Positions 23,604 through 31,574 of a DNA stretch of 33,762 nt are shown piece after piece (within the stretch, counting starts at the first letter, position 1; every line of letters starts with the position of its first letter). Source of the stretch: SIG565 sp964607025. GTDB lineage: Bacteria; Bacillota; Clostridia; Oscillospirales; Acutalibacteraceae. The position numbers and the translations under genes are program-made. The DNA is taken from contig CAZSIL010000018.1 of the NCBI GenBank assembly GCA_964607025.1, forward strand, positions 1 to 33,762. The letters run 5' to 3'. The notes under the pieces are model-generated. The model ran no database searches, was not told the DNA's origin, and worked only from the letters and a program-made list of their open reading frames with translations.

Positions 23604-24368
23604 ATGGAAGTGAATTTAATGGAAAACAAGTGCTTAGAAGCGGTTTTGGCAGAGATGAAGCCGTTGCTTGACGGGCAAAAATTTGTTGCCGACGGCGAAA
23701 TATATAAAAGCGACACTAAGGCGGTGCAAATTTGCTTTGATGAAGCGACAAAAATGTTCATTTTAAAAGTTGCCGATATAACCGAAGGCGAGAGTGGTGA
23801 GTTCGCTGTGCTTTCGAGTTGGCTTTTTGAAGATGACCAGACCGTAAAGGATGCGGCGGCGGTGGGAATAGATTTTGCCGATACATTGAGAAAACATCTG
23901 GGGCTTAAAAAGAATACCCGTGATGCATCGGTTAATATAGCTCTTCCGACCGTTGAAAAAGGCGACGCAGTTACAATTACCACGCTTACGCAAAAACTTC
24001 TTGCATTTTTCCCCGAATATAAGGACGATTATAAGGAGAGCATAGCAAAATACGGTAAATTCTTGTATCAAGATTTCTTCATAACTAAGTTTGTGCCTTC
24101 TATCAAGGCGTTATTGGCGGATAAGTCGGCTAACAAAAAACAAATCAAAAAATTATTTGATATGCTTTCTGAACTGTACGTAGAGGGTGACGGTGCGACA
24201 GTGGATCAGATTGTTGCCATAATTGCGGCGGTAATTTATAGCAACAAAGAATATATTGAAATTTTTAAAATGCATACCGATGGTAATGAACATTTGCAAA
24301 AATCGGTTGAAGAATTACTGTTAATCTTAAAAAGCAATAAAAAGCTTCGCATTGCGATTATTAAATAA
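23604..24368 (+). CDS. Hypothetical soluble acidic protein
   Basis: I do not recognise this 254-aa protein. It has no signal peptide or membrane segment. The first half (about 1-115) alternates short strands and helices and is acidic (ADITEGESGEFAVLSSWLFEDD). The second half, from about 125, is helical (LLAFFPEYKDDYKESIAKYG, then QIKKLFDMLSELYVEGDG), with a loose resemblance to small helical domains found in some immunity-type or DUF7674-like proteins; that link is only an impression. AGGAGG lies 12 bases before the ATG. A GTGACA-17-TATAAT promoter (23557-23585) overlaps that site's edge. The gene is single and converges on the U32 peptidase gene. Confidence 0.75.
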   Translation: MEVNLMENKCLEAVLAEMKPLLDGQKFVADGEIYKSDTKAVQICFDEATKMFILKVADITEGESGEFAVLSSWLFEDDQTVKDAAAVGIDFADTLRKHLGLKKNTRDASVNIALPTVEKGDAVTITTLTQKLLAFFPEYKDDYKESIAKYGKFLYQDFFITKFVPSIKALLADKSANKKQIKKLFDMLSELYVEGDGATVDQIVAIIAAVIYSNKEYIEIFKMHTDGNEHLQKSVEELLLILKSNKKLRIAIIK

Positions 24369-24372
24369 AAAA

Positions 24373-24390
24373 GGTGAACTACGGTTCACC
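24373..24390. terminator. Bidirectional terminator between hypothetical gene and U32 peptidase
   Basis: GGTGAAC (24373-24379) and GTTCACC (24384-24390) around the loop TACG, with A6 on one side and T6 on the other. Confidence 0.85.
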
Positions 24391-24394
24391 TTTT

Positions 24395-26455
24395 TTATTC
24401 TACGCCCCTGTAATAAAGGCCACGTGTATATTCGGTATCGGAAGCCGCACCGTTTTTATACGCTGAGATAATCTCACTCACGCGCTGTTTTGTTTCACGT
24501 GAAACATATAACATTATAAAGTCGAAATTAAGTTCATTAATTCTATCGGCAAGCCATATCGGGCGAGAGTTTAAAATTTCGCTCATACCCATACGGCATC
24601 TGACGGGAAAAACTATACCCTTACGGTCGGTTATATTAGTGTTTTTATCGCACTCAGCGCAGGTTCGGACATTTTTGCTCGGGCAGTTGGCGGTTAGCAT
24701 AAGAGGTATGTTGCCGTAAGCCACAATGCCGGTGTTTTTACCAATTTTAACCGCATCGCGAAGCATCATTTCGGGAGAGAGCACTACCTTATCTAAGCCG
24801 TTTTTGAGCAGCCAATTTGCCGAGTATGAGTTGAACACGTTAAGTCCTATATTACCGATAATTTTAAAGCCGAGATTCTTTGCGGTGGCTACATCTGCGA
24901 GTGTTTGGCAAAGAGCATGGGTGAAACCCTTATCCTTAAATTCTATAAGGCGTCGATTTAATGCCTTGCTTTCAAAAGTGCGGGGAATATCCACTACCTT
25001 TATAATACCGTCGGGCAGTGATATATCAGATATATTAGATATATTGCTCTCAAGCGGTAGAGAGATATATTCAACATCTGAAAGATCATCGGGGATTTGA
25101 TTAACATTTTCAAAACGGATAAAAATTTTCGGGTTGCCGACGTGTTTTTCGGCGGGTAAATCGGGAGCGACCTCTCTCTCGGTTATATCATATCCGCCAG
25201 CGCGTTTTTTGTTCAACTTTTCCACACACTCGCGGCGCAAATTGTTGATAATTTTGGCGGACACCGAGAGCCCGTCATCGAGTGCAATAAAAACGTTTTT
25301 TGCATAGTAAGGTGTACCGCCGAATTTTTGCAAATTGGCTCCCAGTATTTCTTGTGTAACCGCGCGGTTTATAGCTTTTTCAGGTGGCGGGGCGGTGGCT
25401 GTTACGGTATTTTTGCCGTCATTTAATATCAATTCGATGTTCCGGCTTTCCTTTACCGAAAGACGCACATCAAGAGGTATACTTTGTCGTTCGTTGCGGT
25501 AGAGTTCGTGAATTGCAGCAAAAACTTCTTTTGATGCCGTAACGTCATCGCGTGTGCGGATACCGAACATTTCAGGCCCTGTTTTATTTTTATAATATCC
25601 ATCGGTAAATCCCGAGCGTGAAAAAACATTTTTAAGTGTTACAAGCAGTTCTCTATCGGTGATACCGTTATCAACCGCTTGACGTATTGCTGCGGTTGCA
25701 GCGGCAACGTACTCGGGGCGCTTCATTCTTCCCTCAATTTTAAAAGAAGTTACGCCGTATTCGATCATTTCCGTTATATATGGTGAAAGACAAAGGTCTT
25801 TTAAGCTTAAATCGTAGCGTTCATTTTTATTGTCTGCCGCCGAAAAGGGCAGACGGCAAGGACCTGCACACAGTCCGCGGTTACCGCTTCTGCCACCAAG
25901 CATGGAACTTAGCAAACACTGTCCTGATACACTCATACAAAGAGCGCCGTGCACAAAAATTTCGGTTTCAATATTTTCGTTATTTGCGGCGGCGCAAAAC
26001 TCTTTTATTTGTTCACGGCTAAATTCTCTTGGCAACACAACGCGGCATATACCGAGTTGTTTTAATATCGGCAATGCGGCGGGGGAAAGAGTAGTCATTT
26101 GTGTTGATGCATGAATCGGCAGTTCGGGGAATTTTTGGTGCAGCAGTGAAATAAGACCCAAATCGGCGCAAATAATACCATCAATGCCATAGCGGTATGC
26201 CGTTCTCGCGGTGGCTAATGCGTCTGGCATTTCTTTATCAGATATAACAATATTAAGGGTTAAGTAAACCTTAACCCCCCTGATATGACAGTATTTAATT
26301 GCTTCTTCTAATTCCGCTTCTCCAAAATTTTCGGCATTTCTTCGCGCATTAAAATGTTCGGCGCCGAGATACACCGCATCGGCTCCGCTTCTAACAGCGG
26401 CTATCAGCATCTCGGTATTGCCAACAGGGGAGAGCACTTCTGATTTTAATTTCAT
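24395..26455 (-). CDS. U32 family peptidase
   Basis: This 686-aa protein begins with the U32 core SPVGNTEMLIAAVRSGADAVYLG and VYLTLNI. It has the cysteine-bearing signature HGALCMSVSGQCLLS...GNRGLCAGPC and the KDLCLSPYITEMIEYGVTSFKIEGR segment. A long C-terminal part carries the DUF3656 collagenase-associated region and a Cys cluster (CAECDKN). Some U32 members degrade collagen; related members (RlhA, TrhP, UbiU/V) act in rRNA or tRNA hydroxylation or ubiquinone synthesis, so an RNA-modification role is possible. It starts two bases after zapA's stop, so it is cotranscribed with it. A parS site lies near its 3' end. Confidence 0.88.
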   Translation of the reverse strand: MKLKSEVLSPVGNTEMLIAAVRSGADAVYLGAEHFNARRNAENFGEAELEEAIKYCHIRGVKVYLTLNIVISDKEMPDALATARTAYRYGIDGIICADLGLISLLHQKFPELPIHASTQMTTLSPAALPILKQLGICRVVLPREFSREQIKEFCAAANNENIETEIFVHGALCMSVSGQCLLSSMLGGRSGNRGLCAGPCRLPFSAADNKNERYDLSLKDLCLSPYITEMIEYGVTSFKIEGRMKRPEYVAAATAAIRQAVDNGITDRELLVTLKNVFSRSGFTDGYYKNKTGPEMFGIRTRDDVTASKEVFAAIHELYRNERQSIPLDVRLSVKESRNIELILNDGKNTVTATAPPPEKAINRAVTQEILGANLQKFGGTPYYAKNVFIALDDGLSVSAKIINNLRRECVEKLNKKRAGGYDITEREVAPDLPAEKHVGNPKIFIRFENVNQIPDDLSDVEYISLPLESNISNISDISLPDGIIKVVDIPRTFESKALNRRLIEFKDKGFTHALCQTLADVATAKNLGFKIIGNIGLNVFNSYSANWLLKNGLDKVVLSPEMMLRDAVKIGKNTGIVAYGNIPLMLTANCPSKNVRTCAECDKNTNITDRKGIVFPVRCRMGMSEILNSRPIWLADRINELNFDFIMLYVSRETKQRVSEIISAYKNGAASDTEYTRGLYYRGVE
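24491..24506. other. parS: parS site 6
   Basis: A perfect TGTTTCACGTGAAACA inside the U32 peptidase gene, read as VSRET on the minus strand, 1946 bp after site 5. Confidence 0.93.
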
Positions 26456-26457
26456 AA

Positions 26458-26811
26458 TTAAAAAGGTAAATCTCCGTTAGAATTGTTGTTACTATCACTA
26501 AGACCTGTAAGTTGGTCAACCTTGCGCCGTAGTATATCTGCATCTAGTTTTGCACAGGCGGTTTCTTCAAGCAGTTTTTTAATTTCTAGGCGCAACTTTT
26601 CGTTTTCGGCCTCACTTTTTTTGCACTCATCTAAGCAGTCAAGGGCTGCGACGATTGCCGTCATGGTGGTTGATAAAAAGGGACTGCGTTTTTGTATGGC
26701 ATCAATGCGGCGTTCAAGTTCGCTCCCGAGAGAGCGGATATATGCTTCATCATCCTCACTGGTTACCGAATATTCTATGCCGCCGATTTTCATACGTATT
26801 GTGTTTGCCAT
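26458..26811 (-). CDS. zapA: Cell division protein ZapA
   Basis: ZapA bundles FtsZ filaments at the division site. The protein has a compact N-terminal domain (MANTIRMKIGGIEYSVTSED) and a C-terminal coiled coil (AENEKLRLEIKKLLEETACAK). I chose the ATG at 26811 (117 aa) because GGAGGTG lies just before it; the upstream in-frame ATG at 26826 contains that ribosome site and would be too close to use. The gene leads the zapA-U32 operon on the minus strand. Confidence 0.88.
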   Translation of the reverse strand: MANTIRMKIGGIEYSVTSEDDEAYIRSLGSELERRIDAIQKRSPFLSTTMTAIVAALDCLDECKKSEAENEKLRLEIKKLLEETACAKLDADILRRKVDQLTGLSDSNNNSNGDLPF

Positions 26812-26833
26812 ATAAAACACCTCCATTTATTAT

Positions 26834-26862
26834 ATTCTATAATAAAACGCGAAAAAATTAAA
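26834..26862 (-). promoter_or_regulatory. Probable promoter of zapA-U32 operon
   Basis: On the minus strand TTTAAT (26862-26857), 17 bp, TAGAAT (26839-26834). The expected start of transcription still includes the GGAGG site. A TATAAT a few bases closer is too close to the gene. Confidence 0.4.
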
Positions 26863-26946
26863 GAGTTTTTTGTAAATTTATATATAATATTGCAGTTTTT
26901 TCTATAAATTGTTATATGGTGCGGTTTTGGACACAATAAGTAGTAC

Positions 26947-26975
26947 TTTACTTTTTAAAAAGTTTGTGTTATAAT
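26947..26975 (+). promoter_or_regulatory. Promoter of rpsO
   Basis: TTTACT (26947-26952), 17 bp, TATAAT (26970-26975), with an extended -10 TG at 26967-26968. Confidence 0.7.
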
Positions 26976-26981
26976 GCTCAA

Positions 26982-27090
26982 GGTTATGTAATAACCCTTA
27001 CCTTTACTGTGCTTTAGGCGTCCGCCGTTTGAACGGAACACTGTGGCCTACTGCTCGGTTTGGGCATCAAATATTAAAGGAGTGAAAACA
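26982..27090 (+). ncRNA. Structured rpsO leader, probable S15 autoregulatory RNA
   Basis: The 109-nt leader begins with the hairpin GGTTAT-GTA-ATAACC (26982-26996). A second domain is closed by TAGGC/GCCTA (27015-27019 and 27046-27050) and contains CCGTT-TG-AACGG (27025-27036). Ribosomal protein S15 commonly represses its own mRNA through a leader RNA, and leader shape differs between bacterial groups. No terminator is visible, which favours control of translation. Confidence 0.5.
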
Positions 27091-27354
27091 ATGTTAAAAG
27101 AACAAAAGCAGCAGATTATCGAGGAATACGCAGTTCACGAAGGCGACACAGGTTCTCCCGAAGTACAAATCGCTCTTCTCACAACTCGTATCAACGAGCT
27201 CAACGCGCACTTAAAGGTTCACGCTAAGGATCACCATTCCCGTCGCGGCCTTATGAAGATGGTTGGTCACAGACGTAACCTTCTCGCATACTTGCAGAAG
27301 AACGATATCGAAAGATACCGTGCTATTGTTAAGAAGCTTGGACTTCGTAAGTAG
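27091..27354 (+). CDS. rpsO: 30S ribosomal protein S15
   Basis: S15 binds 16S rRNA early in 30S assembly. The 87-aa sequence has the standard GDTGSPEVQIALLTTRI and HHSRRGLMKMVGHRRNLLAYL. The true start is the ATG at 27091 after AAAGGAG; an upstream in-frame ATG at 27043 lies in the leader RNA and adds residues foreign to S15. pnp follows, the usual rpsO-pnp order. Confidence 0.97.
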   Translation: MLKEQKQQIIEEYAVHEGDTGSPEVQIALLTTRINELNAHLKVHAKDHHSRRGLMKMVGHRRNLLAYLQKNDIERYRAIVKKLGLRK

Positions 27355-27360
27355 TTTATT

Positions 27361-27386
27361 AAGGCGGACCGTTTACGGTCTGCCTT
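27361..27386 (+). terminator. Hairpin between rpsO and pnp
   Basis: An 11-bp stem (27361-27371 with 27376-27386, one G-T pair) has a four-base loop. Only ATTATATT follows, so it is probably a leaky terminator or processing hairpin that lets some transcripts run into pnp. Confidence 0.65.
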
Positions 27387-27422
27387 ATTATATTAAAAAT
27401 GTTAAAAATGAGGTTTTTCGTT

Positions 27423-27476
27423 GTTTAGCGGTAAGTTGATAGTCCGACGGCTCGGGATATGAACTTATTGCTAAAC
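27423..27476 (+). promoter_or_regulatory. Long hairpin in the pnp leader
   Basis: GTTTAGC (27423-27429) pairs with GCTAAAC (27470-27476). Inside, AAGTT pairs with AACTT and a CCG/CGG step closes the tip. It ends 36 bases before the pnp start. In Escherichia coli a leader duplex upstream of pnp is cut by RNase III and then used for PNPase autoregulation; the same arrangement is plausible here. Confidence 0.5.
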
Positions 27477-27512
27477 GGAAACACCTCGCAAAAACAAATG
27501 GAGGTAAAAATT

Positions 27513-29711
27513 ATGTTTGAAAACTATAAGGTTTATGAAACCGAACTTGCCGGCAGACCGCTTAAACTTGAAACCGGCAAAATGGCAGGTCTTGCTAATG
27601 CAGCGGTTTTAGCATCTTACGGTGAAACGCAGGTGCTTTGTACCGTAACCGCATCGGCAAAACCGCGCGAAGGCGTTGATTTCTTTCCGCTTTCGGTTGA
27701 CTATGAAGAAAAAATGTATGCAGTAGGCCGTTTCCCCGGCTCCTTTACTCGCCGCGAAGGCAAAGCTGCCGATAAGGCAGTTTTGGCAGGTCGTTGTATT
27801 GACCGTCCTATTCGTCCGCTTTTCCCGAAGGATATGCGTAACGACTGCTCGGTTGTTGCAACGGTTATGTCGGTTGAGCCCGACTGCTCCCCCGAGGTTG
27901 CAGCCGCTATCGGTGTATCTGCGGCTATTGCGATTTCCGATATTCCGTGGGCTGGTCCTATTTCCAGCGTTAAGGTTGGTATTGTTGACGGCGAAATCGT
28001 TATCAACCCGACACTTGAACAGCGCGCAAAAACAACACTTGATTTAACTGTATCTTCTACGGCCGATTTGGTTGCTATGATTGAGGCAGGCGGTGACGAA
28101 ATCCCAGATGACGTTATGTTTGATGCTATTATGAAGGGACACGAGGTTAATAAGGAAATCGTTAAGTTTATAAACGGTATCGTTGCCGAAATCGGCAAAC
28201 CCAAATTTGAGTTTGAATCCAACGACCCCGACCCTGTAATTATGGCAGAAATCGAGGCATTTTGCATTGAGGACGTAAAGAAGGCGCTTGATACCGATGA
28301 TAAACTCGTTCGCGATGCCGCTCTTTTACCGATTTACAATGCCGTACACGAGAAATTCGATGAAAAATTCGAAGGGAACGAGGCAAAACTTGATGAGATT
28401 ATGTATCTGGTGCAAAAGCACGTTGTTCGCGATTGGCTCAAAAACGAGAAAAAGCGTGTTGACGGACGCGGTATTGATGAAATTCGCCCGTTAAATGCTC
28501 AGGTAGATTTGTTATCTCGCGTTCACGGTTCGGGTATGTTCACACGTGGTCAGACTCAGGTTCTCTCGGTCGCCACATTGGCATCGGTTTCCGATGCTCA
28601 AAAGCTTGACGGACTTGATGAAGAAACCGAAAAGAGATATATCCATCACTATAACTTCCCGTCCTATTCTGTAGGCGAAACCAAGCCCTCGCGTGGTCCG
28701 GGCAGACGTGAAATCGGTCATGGCGCATTGGCAGAACGTGCACTCGTTCCCGTGCTTCCGAGCATCGAAGAATTCCCCTACGCTATCCGCGTAGTAAGTG
28801 AAGTGTTATCTTCCAACGGCTCAACGTCTCAGGCATCTATCTGTGGCTCTACCTTGGCGCTTATGGCGGCTGGTGTTCCGATTAAGGCGCCCGTAGCAGG
28901 TATTTCTTGCGGTCTTATCACGGGTGACGACGGTGTTTACGGCGACTTTATGACAATGGTAGACATCCAGGGTCTTGAAGATTTCTACGGCGATATGGAC
29001 TTTAAGGTTGCAGGAACCAAAAAGGGTATCACCGCAATTCAGATGGACCTAAAGGTACATGGCTTAACGCCTGAAATCATTAAAGAAGCATTTGCTAAAA
29101 CAAACAAGGCGCGTAACTATATTTTGGATGACGTTATGTTACCTGTAATCGCAGAGCCGAGAGCTGAACTTTCAAAATATGCTCCGAAAATGCTCACAAC
29201 CGTGATAAGCCCCGATAAAATCGGCGATGTTATCGGCAAACAAGGTAAGGTTATTCAGTCTATCCAAGAGCAGTGCGAATGTACTATCAATATTGAAGAA
29301 GACGGTCACGTATTTATTGCCGCTTTGGATGTTGAAAAAGCAAAGCAGGCGGTTATGATAATTGAGACCATCGCTAACGACCCCGAAATCGGCGCAGTTT
29401 ACAGCGGTAAGGTTACAAGAATTATGAACTTTGGCGCATTTGTAGAAATTGCTCCCGGTAAGGAAGGCCTTGTACACATAAGCAAACTTGATGTAAAACG
29501 CGTTGAAAAGGTTGAAGACGTTGTAGCAGTCGGCGACCAGGTAATCGTTAAGGTAACCGAGATTGATGACCAGGGTAGAATTAATCTTTCACGCCGCGAT
29601 GCATTGGTTGAAATCAACGGTGCGGTTGTTGAAGAGGGTGCTGACGAAGAGCAGCCCAGAGAACGCAAACCTCAGCGCCGCGGATTCAAAAACAGAAGAA
29701 ACGATAAATAA
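27513..29711 (+). CDS. pnp: Polyribonucleotide nucleotidyltransferase (PNPase)
   Basis: PNPase degrades RNA 3' to 5' with phosphate as a trimer. The 732-aa protein has two RNase PH domains (first with GRFPGSFTRREGK and IDRPIRPLFP; second with GRGIDEIRPL and FTRGQTQVLS), a helical linker, a KH domain (DKIGDVIGKQGKVIQ) and a C-terminal S1 domain (GKVTRIMNFGAFVEI...GLVHISKL), with a basic tail. I start at 27513 because GGAGGT lies seven bases before it; the in-frame ATG at 27459 falls inside the leader hairpin. Confidence 0.97.
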   Translation: MFENYKVYETELAGRPLKLETGKMAGLANAAVLASYGETQVLCTVTASAKPREGVDFFPLSVDYEEKMYAVGRFPGSFTRREGKAADKAVLAGRCIDRPIRPLFPKDMRNDCSVVATVMSVEPDCSPEVAAAIGVSAAIAISDIPWAGPISSVKVGIVDGEIVINPTLEQRAKTTLDLTVSSTADLVAMIEAGGDEIPDDVMFDAIMKGHEVNKEIVKFINGIVAEIGKPKFEFESNDPDPVIMAEIEAFCIEDVKKALDTDDKLVRDAALLPIYNAVHEKFDEKFEGNEAKLDEIMYLVQKHVVRDWLKNEKKRVDGRGIDEIRPLNAQVDLLSRVHGSGMFTRGQTQVLSVATLASVSDAQKLDGLDEETEKRYIHHYNFPSYSVGETKPSRGPGRREIGHGALAERALVPVLPSIEEFPYAIRVVSEVLSSNGSTSQASICGSTLALMAAGVPIKAPVAGISCGLITGDDGVYGDFMTMVDIQGLEDFYGDMDFKVAGTKKGITAIQMDLKVHGLTPEIIKEAFAKTNKARNYILDDVMLPVIAEPRAELSKYAPKMLTTVISPDKIGDVIGKQGKVIQSIQEQCECTINIEEDGHVFIAALDVEKAKQAVMIIETIANDPEIGAVYSGKVTRIMNFGAFVEIAPGKEGLVHISKLDVKRVEKVEDVVAVGDQVIVKVTEIDDQGRINLSRRDALVEINGAVVEEGADEEQPRERKPQRRGFKNRRNDK

Positions 29712-29714
29712 TTT

Positions 29715-29740
29715 AAAGCGGAGTACTAAGGTGCTCCGCT
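29715..29740 (+). terminator. pnp terminator
   Basis: AAAGCGGAGTAC and GTGCTCCGCTTT form a 12-bp stem with one G-T pair and loop TAAG, then TTTT. Confidence 0.85.
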
Positions 29741-29833
29741 TTTTCACAAATAATTAACAAATTTTTACTTGATATTAATTTAGATTGGTTTTATAATTTT
29801 ATATAATAATTTCTCAAAGAAAGAAGCGGCAAA

Positions 29834-31573
29834 ATGATACGAAAATTAGCAAAAAGTATCCGTGAGTATAAAACTCCCAGTATCATCACCCTGCTATTAA
29901 TGGTGGGAGAAGCAGGTATTGAGTGTTTGATTCCTTTCATTACGGCAAATTTAATTAACAGTATAAGCGCAGGTGCCCAGGTAAGCGAAATCGCAAAAAC
30001 GGGCGCGGTGCTTGTTGGTATGGCACTTATATCTCTCGCTTGTGGTGGCACAGCAGGATTCACCTGTGCTAAAGCGTCATCGGGCTTTGCAAAAAATCTG
30101 CGTTACGATTTGTTTACTGCGGTGCAGACCTTCGCTTTCGAAAACATCGATAGGTTTTCATCATCATCTCTCGTAACCCGTCTTACAACCGACGTTACCA
30201 ACGTGCAGATGTCTTATATGATGCTTATCCGCACAGCAATTCGAAGCCCCCTTATGTTTACCTTCTCAATAATTATGGCTTACAAAATGGGTGGCGCATT
30301 GGCGGGCACCTTTGTGGTGGTTGTTCCAATACTCGCATTTGGTTTAATTATGATTGCGCGCAAGGCAATGCCTGCTTTTCGTCGCGTTTTCAAAAAGTAC
30401 GACCGTTTAAATGAGTCTATTGAAGAAAACGTTATGGGTATCCGCGTGGTCAAGGGCTTTTCGCGCGAGAATTATGAAAAAGAAAAATTTAATACCGCCG
30501 CCGAGGATATTTGTGGAGATTTTACCAAAGCTGAGCGCATAGTGGCTTTCAATATGCCGCTTATGCAGTTTTGCAGCTATTTTAATATGAGTTTTGTATT
30601 GCTTGTTGGCTCTATGATGGCGATTACGTCGAAGGGTACGACTGTTGACGTAGGTCAGATTTCGGCAATGCTCACCTATGGTATGCAGATACTTATGTCA
30701 CTTATGATGCTTTCAATGATTTATGTAATGCTCACTATGTCACTTGAGAGTATGAAGCGTATTTGTGAAGTGCTGGACGAAAAGCCCGCCATTGTATCCC
30801 CCGAAAATTCAGATAAACAGGTTGCGGACGGCTCTATCGATTTTATAAATGTAAATTACAGTTATGCCCGCAATAAAAATAATTTAGCACTTAAAAACAT
30901 CAATTTGCATATTGATTCGGGGCTTACCGTAGGTATTATCGGCGGCACGGGCTCAAGTAAATCAACACTTACTCAGTTGATTCCGCGACTTTATGACGTA
31001 AATGACGGTGAAGTCAGGGTGGGTGGCGTAAATGTCCGTGAATATAATATAAAGGTATTGCGTGATGCAGTTGCCTTTGTTTTGCAAAAGAATCAGCTTT
31101 TCTCGGGAACTATTAAGGAAAATTTGCGTTGGGGCAATGAAAATGCCACCGATGAACAGATAATAGAGGCATGCCGTATGGCAAATGCCGACGAGTTTGT
31201 AAGGGCATTTCCCGATGGGTATGATACTTATATAGAGCAAGGCGGCACCAACGTATCAGGCGGACAAAGACAACGCCTTTGTATTGCAAGGGCACTGCTT
31301 AAAAACCCCAAGGTTTTAATTCTTGATGATTCGACCAGCGCCGTAGACACCCGTACCGACGCGCAGATTCGAAAAGAGCTTAAAAGCTTTATCCCCGAAA
31401 CCACAAAGATTATTATCGCTCAGCGTATTTCATCGGTTATGGACGCCGATATGATTATAGTTATGGATTCGGGCGAAATTTCGGCGGTCGGCGCGCATAG
31501 TGAACTTCTTAAAACAAGCGAAATTTATAGAGAAGTTTACGAGCAACAAATTCACGCAGGGGAGGAAAATTAA
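29834..31573 (+). CDS. ABC exporter subunit with degenerate ATP site (heterodimer partner 1)
   Basis: This 579-aa half-transporter has an N-terminal six-helix exporter domain (about 1-310) and a C-terminal ATPase domain. Its own nucleotide motifs are altered: Walker A is GGTGSSKST (370-378), with Ser375 in place of the Gly before Lys; the residue after Walker B Asp498 is Asp499 instead of catalytic Glu (LILDDSTSAVD); and the switch His is Gln (IIAQRISS). The signature VSGGQ (474-478) is intact. This is the pattern of the non-hydrolysing half of heterodimeric exporters such as TM287/288 or BmrCD. Its partner is the next gene, one base downstream. The ribosome site is weak. The substrate is unknown; multidrug export is typical of the family. 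Confidence 0.9.
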   Translation: MIRKLAKSIREYKTPSIITLLLMVGEAGIECLIPFITANLINSISAGAQVSEIAKTGAVLVGMALISLACGGTAGFTCAKASSGFAKNLRYDLFTAVQTFAFENIDRFSSSSLVTRLTTDVTNVQMSYMMLIRTAIRSPLMFTFSIIMAYKMGGALAGTFVVVVPILAFGLIMIARKAMPAFRRVFKKYDRLNESIEENVMGIRVVKGFSRENYEKEKFNTAAEDICGDFTKAERIVAFNMPLMQFCSYFNMSFVLLVGSMMAITSKGTTVDVGQISAMLTYGMQILMSLMMLSMIYVMLTMSLESMKRICEVLDEKPAIVSPENSDKQVADGSIDFINVNYSYARNKNNLALKNINLHIDSGLTVGIIGGTGSSKSTLTQLIPRLYDVNDGEVRVGGVNVREYNIKVLRDAVAFVLQKNQLFSGTIKENLRWGNENATDEQIIEACRMANADEFVRAFPDGYDTYIEQGGTNVSGGQRQRLCIARALLKNPKVLILDDSTSAVDTRTDAQIRKELKSFIPETTKIIIAQRISSVMDADMIIVMDSGEISAVGAHSELLKTSEIYREVYEQQIHAGEEN

Positions 31574-31574
31574 T

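Noticed and set aside
27043..27090. N-terminal extension of S15 from an upstream ATG
   Set aside because: It lies in the leader RNA, lacks a ribosome site and is absent from the S15 family.
27701..28267. 188-aa minus-strand frame inside pnp
   Set aside because: Its Ser/Ile/Thr-rich composition is the shadow of GC-biased pnp codons; no gene signals.
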